Position numbers and translations under genes: made by a program
Notes under the pieces: model-generated
The model's database searches: none
What the model saw: only the letters and a program-made list of their open reading frames with translations
Told to the model about the DNA's origin: nothing
Part shown: one piece after another, positions 21,268-29,276 of the stretch
Layout: each line of letters starts with the position of its first letter
Position numbering within the stretch: the first letter of the stretch is position 1
Origin: a virus
IMG/VR virus record: IMGVR_UViG_3300025141_016305
Location: 1 to 64,000 of that record
Strand: one strand, 5' to 3'
DNA: 64,000 nt

Positions 21268-23528
21268 ATGCCAATTTCATAATCATATCTATAAAATGCT
21301 GCCAGAGCTGTTAGTATATAATTCTGGGCTCTTGTTCGATTATACGCCTGCTCTTCACTTTCAGAGTTTGGACCCAGACAAGCTTCATCTATAATCGACA
21401 TAAGGTTTTCATACATCTGGTTTTGGTTCCAAGTCAGTTCAAATTGTCTACCTCCAGTTTGCACAGCCCAGTCTTCCCAAGTCCCGGGGTTATATGGCAT
21501 TATAAAAGTGTATAACTTAAACCTTGCTATACCAGTTAAAGAATCTGTTATTACATCCGGAGCTATCTCTGGATCTAACCACGATTGGTCTTCTTCATCG
21601 GTAAAGACAATTACAATTTTGTCTACATTTTGTCTCCAATTAATTTTGAAATTTTCTTTACTTGGTGTTGATGTCGTGTTCGAGCGCCAATTGGCATTTC
21701 CGACGTCAAAATTAGCATTTGGAGAAATATCCCTTATAGAAAAATACAGAGCATCCCTAAGCATTTCTTCACTCGTATCCATACCATCACTATTAAGAGC
21801 AGCAAAAGAACTAAGAAAGTCTTCAAAAGGAGAGATATCAGAAATTAAGTATAGTCGCTCCCTTTCCAGATCATCTTGTCGTGGGCCGACGACTAAGCCC
21901 CATTGTAACTTTCCTTGATCTTGAAAGTGGGCTGCGAATCTGTTTAGAGCTGATCGGACGGCTGCTATTTCTTCTGCCATTGAACCTGACCAATCAACAA
22001 TGAATAAGATATCTGTATCTTTAATTTCTTCGCCGTAGTCAGTCACTCCATCGCAATCATTATCGGCTCCATCGCAGACCTCCTGTGAAGGTATAATCTC
22101 ATCTTTGCAATAGTCTCTCCGAAACCTATCCCAGTTGTCGGTGTTTCCCCATTGACCTTGATTGCAAATCATACTTCCAGCTAAACACACTCCAACGTCC
22201 AAAGTTTCTTGTGGGCCGGTGTAACATGCCACCATCAATTCTTCATCTATCTCTTGGTCGCAATCTTCATCAAAGTTATTGCATATTTCATCCTGTATAA
22301 TCATACCAGTATACGGATCGCATTCCTGGTCTGTCAATATATCTAACTGTGTGCATAAAGCTAGACACTCAGACATTGTTAAATTGGTGCACTCCGGTGG
22401 ATCATTACACTGACAAGCTTTGAATCCCTGACCGCAAGTAAGTGGTGGCTCCGAGCAAGGAATCAACACCCCTACATCATCTACTGTGCAGTCACAATTA
22501 AGTCCTTCATCTATTAAGCCATCACAGTCTTGATCCACACCATCACAAGGATCAGTTTCATCTGCAGGTTGAGGAACAGTACAGGATATCCAACTACCCA
22601 CTGAACAGGTTTCGAATCCAACACCGCAGATAGTTTCGCATTCACGAATCAACTCTTCATCTATCTTTCCATCACAATCGTCATCGATCCCATTACATTC
22701 ATCGACAGGGACTGGGCCGCAGGTGTCACATTCATTTCGCTGACCTTCGTCTATTTTTGTATCGCAGTCATTGTCTTCATAATCACAAACTTCCTCTTGA
22801 GCGGGTGGGGCATCGCAATCAATGATCTGCCCTTCAATGCAAAAGCCCCAGCCCATCCCACAATCTAATTCGCACAAAAACCTTCCCTCATCAACATGGT
22901 CGTCGCAATCATTATCTTGACCATCACACATTTCATCCAAGCAAGGCTGACAAGGACCCTGGACAAGACTGCCCTTATTACAAACAACTCTTTGCATTCC
23001 AAAGCGGCCATCGCCAAGTTCGCAATCAAACCACTGAATTTGATTGATTTCAGTGTTTGGAGGACATTCAAATGCTAATTCGCATGGTTCCCTGTTAATA
23101 ATTTGCGGTGGTGGGCAACCCTCATCTATGCCAAATTCACAAGGCTGATTAGACTCATCGCAGATCGCCACAGTAACCCGAGTTCTATGAATTTGATTAT
23201 CTGGACGAGGAGGGCAATACCATTGCTGCTGCTCGCAGCATTGAGGATTGCACCTGCAGAAGAACTCGAAATCAGCAGGGCTTTCCTCTCCATCACATTC
23301 ACTGGTGAATCCGACTTCGCTTACCGGTGGCAGATCTGAGCCGCCAGGGGTAGCTGGAGTGGATTCATCGATCGGGACAGATCCGCCGGTGGGCTCCTCG
23401 TCTACAGGCGCTGTTGGCACCGATAAGGCTGGTTGTTCTTCTGGGGGTGGTGTCCCATACTCCGAAGATGGTGTTTTTTTATTGCATGATATGGCTGCAA
23501 TTGCGGCCAATAATACTGCATATCTCAT
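21258..23528 (-). CDS. Large lipoprotein with MopE-type Cys/Asp repeats and a vWA domain
   Basis: The 756-residue protein starts with a lipoprotein signal (LLAAIAAISC, lipid Cys15) and a Pro/Glu-rich linker. Six copies of the CDGxDNDCDGxxDEG motif lie at about 201-215, 248-262, 278-292, 328-342, 415-430 and 485-500. This is the MopE/PF11617-like metal-binding repeat known from Myxococcota and relatives. A von Willebrand A domain follows from about 506, with the metal-site DWSGS at 512-516 and a later TDEEDQSW. The protein should sit on the outer membrane or cell surface, anchored by lipid. It is unique in the window in composition and looks transferred from a host. A role in superinfection exclusion, adhesion or host mimicry is only inference. 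Confidence 0.9.
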   Translation of the reverse strand: MRYAVLLAAIAAISCNKKTPSSEYGTPPPEEQPALSVPTAPVDEEPTGGSVPIDESTPATPGGSDLPPVSEVGFTSECDGEESPADFEFFCRCNPQCCEQQQWYCPPRPDNQIHRTRVTVAICDESNQPCEFGIDEGCPPPQIINREPCELAFECPPNTEINQIQWFDCELGDGRFGMQRVVCNKGSLVQGPCQPCLDEMCDGQDNDCDDHVDEGRFLCELDCGMGWGFCIEGQIIDCDAPPAQEEVCDYEDNDCDTKIDEGQRNECDTCGPVPVDECNGIDDDCDGKIDEELIRECETICGVGFETCSVGSWISCTVPQPADETDPCDGVDQDCDGLIDEGLNCDCTVDDVGVLIPCSEPPLTCGQGFKACQCNDPPECTNLTMSECLALCTQLDILTDQECDPYTGMIIQDEICNNFDEDCDQEIDEELMVACYTGPQETLDVGVCLAGSMICNQGQWGNTDNWDRFRRDYCKDEIIPSQEVCDGADNDCDGVTDYGEEIKDTDILFIVDWSGSMAEEIAAVRSALNRFAAHFQDQGKLQWGLVVGPRQDDLERERLYLISDISPFEDFLSSFAALNSDGMDTSEEMLRDALYFSIRDISPNANFDVGNANWRSNTTSTPSKENFKINWRQNVDKIVIVFTDEEDQSWLDPEIAPDVITDSLTGIARFKLYTFIMPYNPGTWEDWAVQTGGRQFELTWNQNQMYENLMSIIDEACLGPNSESEEQAYNRTRAQNYILTALAAFYRYDYEIGICF

Positions 23529-23530
23529 TT

Positions 23531-24238
23531 CTACTCCATGTGTGTCTTTTTATATGCCTCCACTGAATGTGGAAAATGTTGCTCTGCTATCTTTAAACAG
23601 GCGGCAGCGACCTGTTGAATCTCCCACTGGGCTCCTTCATGAAGGCGAAGAGAAACAAATTTAAGCAGATTGTGTAAGTTAACTGTTCCGTAATACTGAG
23701 TGTAAAGATTTTGAGGTAATACCCCTCTTGCTTGCTCTCTACAGACTCCTGCATCTAACAGCTTTTCAAAAAGGCTGACAGAAGAACGATGATGATTTTC
23801 TACTGCGCGATTGGCTAAATATGGCGGAGTGGGCCATGGCTTATCAAGAGTATGGTTGATATCTGGATTGACCAGTTCGTCATTGCTCGCCTGGCGATTG
23901 GATTTATGTTGCGTCCTAAATTGTTTTGGCTCGTAAAACCTCAAATCTACATCCGTATATCTTCTACTTATCTCGTTATATGCCCAAGTCCTATGTCTAT
24001 GATGCTGAGACCTTATAAAAAGAGGAACAGTAAAACGCATTGTAACAGCGCAGTGTTCAAAAGGACTAGTATGATTATGAGACATAAGATACTTGATGAG
24101 TTTGATGTCTTTTTCATCTACTGTTTCTTTTTCTACACCGAATGATACACGAGCGGCATTAACCACAGATAGGTCATCGCCCATATGAGATATATATTCG
24201 ACTGCACCGTAATTGTCGTTAAATAAGTCAATCCTCAT
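23531..24238 (-). CDS. thyX: FAD-dependent thymidylate synthase ThyX
   Basis: ThyX makes dTMP from dUMP with methylenetetrahydrofolate, FAD and NADPH. The signature RHRTWAYNEISRR is at 81-93, close to the family pattern RHRxxSxNExSxR, although the usual Ser of RHRxxS is Ala here. FEHCAVTMRFTVPLFIRSQHHRHR and LRLHEGAQWEIQQVA supply the flavin and substrate-binding residues. The length of 235 is normal. With dUTPase and class II ribonucleotide reductase it makes a complete route to dTTP. The gene lies three bases upstream of the MopE/vWA lipoprotein and overlaps the GroES-like gene by 11 bases. Confidence 0.96.
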   Translation of the reverse strand: MRIDLFNDNYGAVEYISHMGDDLSVVNAARVSFGVEKETVDEKDIKLIKYLMSHNHTSPFEHCAVTMRFTVPLFIRSQHHRHRTWAYNEISRRYTDVDLRFYEPKQFRTQHKSNRQASNDELVNPDINHTLDKPWPTPPYLANRAVENHHRSSVSLFEKLLDAGVCREQARGVLPQNLYTQYYGTVNLHNLLKFVSLRLHEGAQWEIQQVAAACLKIAEQHFPHSVEAYKKTHME

Positions 24239-24551
24239 CTAGTCCTCTAAGAATCCCAATAACGTAGTTTTCTAGAATAACATAATGTGTTTTATCTTTT
24301 AAAGAAACTTCTTCAATCATGGTCCTGTCAATGACTATAGTCTTCTCTTCATGCCCCAGGCGGCGGATTCTCTGAAAGTCAGCTGCACAGTCAGCTGCAA
24401 CATCTACGACTGTCGCAGAAATATATCTATCTTCATCATGTTTGAAATCCTCTGGTAGCAAGACTCCGGAGTTTGTTTCATTTTTGCTGATATGCGGAAC
24501 AATGACCAGGTGTCGATTAACCGGTTTAAGTCGCTGAATCAAAGGTGCCAT
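24228..24551 (-). CDS. groES: GroES-like co-chaperonin
   Basis: I start at the ATG at 24551, which has AGGAGG eight bases upstream, giving 107 residues; the frame continues to 24581. The protein resembles Cpn10/gp31: LKPVNRHLVIVPHI, a mobile-loop region with SGVLLPED (the hydrophobic tripeptide that docks on GroEL), YISATVVDVAAD, and a C-terminal strand THYVILENYVIGIL. It probably caps the phage GroEL encoded 14 kb away. The stop of the upstream gene and the start share bases (TGATG), so the two are co-translated. Confidence 0.88.
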   Translation of the reverse strand: MAPLIQRLKPVNRHLVIVPHISKNETNSGVLLPEDFKHDEDRYISATVVDVAADCAADFQRIRRLGHEEKTIVIDRTMIEEVSLKDKTHYVILENYVIGILRGLDED

Positions 24552-24820
24552 CACGGCATCCTCCTGACGGCGCGCTGGCACTTATCAACATAATCCGTTA
24601 ATACTTCCATATCTGTCTCCGACTCATAAAGCCTATAGGCCTTTACAGCTAATCTCATTTCTTCCTTGGTGAGCCAGCCATTCTCATTATACGACTCTCT
24701 CAAATCTTTTCTCTGTTCCTTGAAAGGTTCCATGGCATCTTCAATAGCCACGAATGTTTTAATATAGTTGGAAAGATGCTCTTCCTTGCTCAAAAGTTTA
24801 TCATCATTGTTAGAACTCAT
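24551..24820 (-). CDS. Small helical protein, GapR/DUF2312-like pattern, 89 residues
   Basis: The open frame reaches 24874, but those 54 bases contain the promoter and AAAGGAG ribosome-binding site, so the true start is the ATG at 24820. The product is helical (YIKTFVAIEDAMEPFKEQRK, YNENGWLTKEEMRLAVKAYR), with an order similar to the GapR/DUF2312 DNA-binding family: helix, 'NGWxTKE', helix. The match is by pattern only. It is first in the operon with GroES and ThyX. Confidence 0.6.
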   Translation of the reverse strand: MSSNNDDKLLSKEEHLSNYIKTFVAIEDAMEPFKEQRKDLRESYNENGWLTKEEMRLAVKAYRLYESETDMEVLTDYVDKCQRAVRRMP

Positions 24821-24845
24821 TTTTTCTCCTTTACGTTCTTTTAAT

Positions 24846-24874
24846 ATAGTATGATATTTTACATGGTTTGTCAA
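24846..24874 (-). promoter_or_regulatory. Sigma-70-type promoter for the GroES/thyX operon
   Basis: Minus-strand TTGACA (24869-24874), 17-base spacer and TACTAT (24846-24851), about 25 bases before the ATG at 24820. The long form of the gene would run through this promoter, which is why the shorter start was chosen. Confidence 0.75.
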
Positions 24875-24880
24875 GCTGTT

Positions 24881-26743
24881 TTAAACAAATTTTACTTCGC
24901 AAACTCCGCCGGCACAAGCAACTTCGCCTTGCAAATCGGTGTTGTCCTCGTCTTCTCTAACATTTGAGAGATCAACACTAGAAAGACTGGTCATCATTGC
25001 TTCGTACTTTTCTCTGGAGCACTCTTCAAATGGGGCTTGCGTATATGTACCTCCGTCATGCGGTAGAACAGAGAGTCCGTTATAACTACTTCTGTTCTCC
25101 CACATCCAGTCTCCGACGTCAGCCCACTCAGCGTCCTTTATGGACACTGTTGCTGAAATATTGTGAGTGTTTTGCCCCTTTCTAAATCCGGGCTTTACCC
25201 ACAAGTCTGTTACGTTTTTTACCCTCTTGAGAAGCTGAAGGGCTGATTCGGTTCTGGTAATGGATCCATCTGGAGCCTTTTGTGGAACTGAAATGACCGC
25301 AGTATCGTGAGGACTAAAGAATTCGTCTTCAACCAGTTCTGGGTGGCTATTTTTAAGATACGAATAAATCGGCTCATTTTTTCCAACTCTTATTCTTCTA
25401 ATATAGTATTCTGAGTGCCACGCGTGGATGCCTGAAGACGTCCCGAGTGTTAGGCTTGTGGTCCCGGCTGGCTTTACACAGGTGGTTCTAGCTGCCTTAT
25501 TAATTCCTATAAGTTCTGCGACTCTTTCATTTTCCCATTTTACTTGGGCGGCTGCGGCGCGAATATCAAGTTCCAGAACCTTGCCTGACGCGATGCCGGT
25601 CATAGACACTCCGATTAGTGCATCCTTTTCTGTCGTCCTTCTCCAGATGTCGCGGAGATAATGAAAATCAGTATAGCTAGCCTGTAGAGTGCCAATAAAG
25701 GCTGCGGCGCGGACACGATTTTCAAGGTCGTCTTGATTTTCAACATTAGAGACATTTACTTCCGTCAAATTGCAGAATTGATATGGGCGGAGGCCTATCT
25801 CGCAACAAGGGTTAGTTCCCCAATCTTTGTCATTAGAAAAGTAGAACCCGGGTTCTCCCGCCTTCGAAGCTTCAACCCTATTCCAGAGGCCCATAAAATA
25901 TTCTCTGTCAATTTTGTGTCTGAGTAGGACAACTGAGTTATTCGCTCTGCCTCTTTGCGGGTTTGACTCCCACCAGTTTCCAGTCTTTGCGGACAACATC
26001 TCTTGGTCATCGGCGGAAAAAAGAGAAATCAGAGCTGCTCTTCGAATGCCACCTGCAAGTACAGCATCAGCAATATGACAAATCATATCATGGACTTCAA
26101 TTGGCCTCAATTTGTCCCCGTCCTCCTTTGAAGAAAGCATACCCTCCAACTTAACCAAGCACTCTCGAAGAGGCTGTGGTCCAGGAGCTTTTCCTCCCGA
26201 TGTAATCAGAGAAGAACCCTTCGGGCGAACGTCAGAATAATCAAACCTAAGTCTCGAACCTCCATTGAAATAAGATCTCATGAGTGCTTTCACTGCGTCT
26301 GCCCAGCCCTCAATGGAATCTCCGATTAAAAACCTTCTAGTTCTCTTTGCGTTTGGTTTTCTAATTTCTGGCAGATTCTCAACATGATGACTCTGAATAC
26401 TATAGCCAACTCCCGTGCCCCCTAGAAGCAAAAACATGGCCTCGCTGAAAGACCTCCAATCATCGATAGGCATAAACGCACAATTAAAAATGCGATTTGG
26501 AGCTACTTCAATGGGCTTACCACCAAATTGCATAGAACGCATTGAAGGGAGAACTTTCTTATCAAATACATGCTTATATGCCCTTACTATCTGAATCTCT
26601 AATTCGGGAAACTTCTTAAGGTGCATATTCATATTTCTTGCCACTAATTCGTTCCATGTTTCCCTTCTCTTCTTATCTTCCAAGTACCTCGCGTACTTCA
26701 TGTGCACAGTTATTTCAGATAGTATTTGATTTGATATCTCCAT
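24881..26743 (-). CDS. nrdJ: Class II (B12-dependent) ribonucleotide reductase
   Basis: The 620-residue enzyme resembles the monomeric, adenosylcobalamin-dependent ribonucleoside-triphosphate reductases. Visible marks are VLPSMRSMQFGG, RIFNCAFMPIDDW, FLLLGGTGVGYSIQS, NPCCEIGLRPYQFCNLTE (radical cysteine and active-site loop), CVKPAGTTSLTLGTSSG, and the C-terminal redox pair Cys610 and Cys615. No class I beta subunit (NrdB) or class III NrdD/NrdG is visible in the window. It needs host B12. It starts with AAAGGAGG just upstream and overlaps the helicase end by 29 bases. Confidence 0.94.
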   Translation of the reverse strand: MEISNQILSEITVHMKYARYLEDKKRRETWNELVARNMNMHLKKFPELEIQIVRAYKHVFDKKVLPSMRSMQFGGKPIEVAPNRIFNCAFMPIDDWRSFSEAMFLLLGGTGVGYSIQSHHVENLPEIRKPNAKRTRRFLIGDSIEGWADAVKALMRSYFNGGSRLRFDYSDVRPKGSSLITSGGKAPGPQPLRECLVKLEGMLSSKEDGDKLRPIEVHDMICHIADAVLAGGIRRAALISLFSADDQEMLSAKTGNWWESNPQRGRANNSVVLLRHKIDREYFMGLWNRVEASKAGEPGFYFSNDKDWGTNPCCEIGLRPYQFCNLTEVNVSNVENQDDLENRVRAAAFIGTLQASYTDFHYLRDIWRRTTEKDALIGVSMTGIASGKVLELDIRAAAAQVKWENERVAELIGINKAARTTCVKPAGTTSLTLGTSSGIHAWHSEYYIRRIRVGKNEPIYSYLKNSHPELVEDEFFSPHDTAVISVPQKAPDGSITRTESALQLLKRVKNVTDLWVKPGFRKGQNTHNISATVSIKDAEWADVGDWMWENRSSYNGLSVLPHDGGTYTQAPFEECSREKYEAMMTSLSSVDLSNVREDEDNTDLQGEVACAGGVCEVKFV

Positions 26744-28118
26744 TTTTCTTTCCTCCTTCTTTCTTGAATGCTTGATACTTCTCTTTAAGATTTGACAATC
26801 TCTCGGCAGAAGATCTCTGAATTATATCATTGACACTTTCATTGCTTTTGTTCAGCACCTTTATTTTCACATTACTCGTATCCATAAAAATAGGATATAC
26901 GAGCCCATCAGGACCATTCCTGTTCTTCGCTATAAAAATACGCCCAGTATTTGTATTCTTATCCTCAACCGTCCTAGAAACAGTGAAGATAAAATCTGCG
27001 ACAAAGCATTTGTTAAATGCTTCCGAGATTGATTCCATTGTAATGACCTCAGCATTCAACCCCGAACGGTTTGTCTGTGAAGCCGTCCAAACAGGACATT
27101 CGCATATTTGAGCAAGACCTCTAAGCTCCTCATAAATAGTCTCCAACTGATGCCTTTTTTCGTCTTTTCTGGAGTTTTCTGGCTTTATCAGATCTCCGTA
27201 ATCAACGATGATCACGTCCGGATTAAATTCTCTTCTTCGTAACTTATCGATATGATTCTTAATTGTCTGTATTGAGGCTGATCTAGTTGGGTATTCTTTG
27301 ACTATTAATTTTCCTTCGATATCTTTTACTTCATCGTAAATTTTTTCTTTGAAGACAGTTAAGTTCTTAAGCTCCACGCCAGTAATCGCAGAATCGTAAC
27401 GACCTGCAACGACAGTATCTGCAAGCTCCAGCGTATAATGCAATACATTTTTTCCTGCTTTGAGAGCTTGGGCGCCCAGATGTACCAGGACCATAGACTT
27501 GCCGGCGCCAGTAGGAGCAACAACGACCCCAAGCTCTCCTTTGCCTAGGCCACCCTTGACAATGTCGTCTATATCAGCCCAACCAGTTGTGATTGGTCCG
27601 CGGTGTTTCTTGATAAAACGCTTCTCAAAATCAGCGATATAGTCGTAGCCTAAAGTATTGTCTGATCCTAACTTTAATGCATTATCAATAACCTTTGAAA
27701 CCTCATCATACGAAGAGGATTTTATAAGATCAACAGACTTAATCAGAGCTTCTTTGAGCTTTTGCTTTTTACAAAAATCAAGCGCTGTATCTTTAATATA
27801 TTCCGAAGAACTCGGAATTTCACCTTTGGCCAAAACTCTGGCATAGTATTCCCTGATCCTGACCTTGACTGATTCTGCTTCTCCATCCAAACCTGTTCGT
27901 ATGATGGAATGCATAATATTAGATGTGGGATGGACTCCATATTTCTCTCTATATCTCCTAATCCTCTCGACAAAAACCCGAAGATGTTTGAGTTCTAAAA
28001 AATTAAGGTCTAGAACTTCAAACATCTGATCCGCAAAAGGCCGATCGTTCAATATCAAATGGCACAAATCTTCTTGGAAAGACTTTCCAAACTTGGAAAA
28101 ATTAGTCTCATGTTCCAT
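26715..28118 (-). CDS. DnaB-type replicative DNA helicase
   Basis: A 467-residue hexameric helicase (RecA fold) with N-terminal helical domain and ATPase domain from about 175. Walker A is APTGAGKS (201-208); Walker B-like DVIIVDYGDLIKP is near 305-317; a catalytic Glu follows VLHYTLEL. It moves 5' to 3' on the lagging strand and would pair with the phage DnaE polymerase. The primase is not in this window. T4 gp41 belongs to the same family. The gene is preceded by an ACTATTTAAA motif. Confidence 0.94.
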   Translation of the reverse strand: MEHETNFSKFGKSFQEDLCHLILNDRPFADQMFEVLDLNFLELKHLRVFVERIRRYREKYGVHPTSNIMHSIIRTGLDGEAESVKVRIREYYARVLAKGEIPSSSEYIKDTALDFCKKQKLKEALIKSVDLIKSSSYDEVSKVIDNALKLGSDNTLGYDYIADFEKRFIKKHRGPITTGWADIDDIVKGGLGKGELGVVVAPTGAGKSMVLVHLGAQALKAGKNVLHYTLELADTVVAGRYDSAITGVELKNLTVFKEKIYDEVKDIEGKLIVKEYPTRSASIQTIKNHIDKLRRREFNPDVIIVDYGDLIKPENSRKDEKRHQLETIYEELRGLAQICECPVWTASQTNRSGLNAEVITMESISEAFNKCFVADFIFTVSRTVEDKNTNTGRIFIAKNRNGPDGLVYPIFMDTSNVKIKVLNKSNESVNDIIQRSSAERLSNLKEKYQAFKKEGGKKNGDIKSNTI

Positions 28119-28135
28119 ATTTATCCTTTCGCGTA

Positions 28136-28145
28136 TTTAAATAGT
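28136..28145 (-). promoter_or_regulatory. ACTATTTAAA motif upstream of the helicase
   Basis: A variant of the recurring motif, about 20 bases before the helicase ATG at 28118. It is in the 37-base gap after the exonuclease gene. Confidence 0.3.
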
Positions 28146-28155
28146 CTATCAGATT

Positions 28156-29118
28156 CTATGTAGAAAAGGAAGATATAATATCATTAAATTTTTGTTCTAA
28201 GTCTTGCATATTAACAGTCAAAACTCCGTCAGAAATCATTAGCTTTCTTATCTCTGTTTGATTATAACAAGGCGAGAACTCTTCAAAGGTTTCATCAATC
28301 CTCTTCTTTGCTTGAATTGATAACATTGGAGAAGATAGTTGCATAATCTGATAGTTAAACTCAACTAACTCTTGCTCCTCGATAATATTTGAGAATACTT
28401 TTTGTTTATTTTCAGCTTTTTCGCACTCATCGATGATATCAGATAAATAACATGTTTTCTCTTCTCTCAAGAAGGGAAACCTCTTAGCGACCGTTTCCAG
28501 TCCCACTCTAGGAACACCCGGGAGGTTATCGCTAGGATCTCCCACTATAGCTCTTGCTAGTGCAAAGTTGTTTGGGTGGATTCCGAACTTTTCAACAATG
28601 GCATTCTTGTTGAGATACTCTTTTTGAATCGGTCTATGTAAAATTGTCTTGTCATCCAAAAGTTGGATGAAATCTTTATCCGCGGACACAATTACTTTTT
28701 GCCAGCCTGAAAACATCGATGAAGACTTGACATAAGAGATTACATCATCTGCCTCTACCTCTGGTTCCATAAATTGAATAATTGGTGTCTGATTAAGGTA
28801 TTCTATAACTCTTAACTGTTGCCACAGCTTATTATTATCTGTATCTTGTGGAGTCATTTCTTCAGTCGACCAATTAACTCTCAAAGGCTTTCTGCCGGCT
28901 TTGTAGTTTTTGTTCATCGCCCGCCTCTTTTGAGAGCCCCCTTTGCCATCCCAAATAACAACCACCATATCAGGTTTAACCTCTCTAGTGATCTTGTTTA
29001 AAATATTAATAAATGTCCGCATGCCACCGATTGGCTGCCCATTAGGACTCTTACTTGGATCTACAATGTAACCTCGAATAAACTGGTTATACGCATCTAC
29101 GATCATAACTCTCTTCAT
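28156..29118 (-). CDS. 5'-3' exonuclease/flap endonuclease (Pol I N-domain / T4 RNase H type)
   Basis: The 320-residue protein has the FEN fold: VMIVDAYNQFIRG (first Asp), VVVIWDGKGGSQKRRAMNK (metal Asp and helical gateway), VEADDVISYV, VIVSADKDFIQLL and the H3TH region IVGDPSDNLPGVPRVG. Metal-binding acidic residues look intact. It should remove RNA primers and flaps in lagging-strand synthesis. The family A polymerase at 35222-36352 lacks this domain, so the functions are split between genes. It is coupled by ATGA to a tiny upstream membrane gene. Confidence 0.94.
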   Translation of the reverse strand: MKRVMIVDAYNQFIRGYIVDPSKSPNGQPIGGMRTFINILNKITREVKPDMVVVIWDGKGGSQKRRAMNKNYKAGRKPLRVNWSTEEMTPQDTDNNKLWQQLRVIEYLNQTPIIQFMEPEVEADDVISYVKSSSMFSGWQKVIVSADKDFIQLLDDKTILHRPIQKEYLNKNAIVEKFGIHPNNFALARAIVGDPSDNLPGVPRVGLETVAKRFPFLREEKTCYLSDIIDECEKAENKQKVFSNIIEEQELVEFNYQIMQLSSPMLSIQAKKRIDETFEEFSPCYNQTEIRKLMISDGVLTVNMQDLEQKFNDIISSFST

Positions 29119-29228
29119 TTTCTACCCTTTCTCCAATAACCCCACCAGAGTGCGCCAAAAAAAAGCACATCAGCAATTACGCCCCATATTAAGGCGTGAT
29201 CAATTAAATATTGTGTTAGTGTAAACAT
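29115..29228 (-). CDS. Small one-pass membrane protein, 37 residues
   Basis: This short frame starts with ATG at 29228, preceded by AAGGGATAAG, and ends with TGA at 29115-29117, overlapping the exonuclease ATG by four bases (ATGA). The product begins MFTLTQYLIDHALIWGVIAD, continues as one hydrophobic helix (VLFFGALWWGY) and ends basic (WRKGRK), a positive-inside type. It was too short for ordinary gene calls, but the ribosome-binding site, the coupling and the topology make it likely real. Function unknown. Confidence 0.65.
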   Translation of the reverse strand: MFTLTQYLIDHALIWGVIADVLFFGALWWGYWRKGRK

Positions 29229-29244
29229 CTTATCCCTTAAACAA

Positions 29245-29270
29245 AAAAGCCCGCCAAGAGGCGGGCTTTT
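29245..29270 (-). terminator. Rho-independent terminator after uvsX
   Basis: AAAAGCCCGCC and GGCGGGCTTTT form an 11-bp stem with a four-base loop, then T residues on the minus strand. It closes the uvsX transcript six bases after its stop. The structure is symmetric and would also work on the plus strand. Confidence 0.92.
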
Positions 29271-29276
29271 GGCTAA

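Noticed and set aside
24821-24874. Upstream start of the 89-residue GapR-like gene
   Set aside because: The extension would pass through a strong promoter and an AAAGGAG site.
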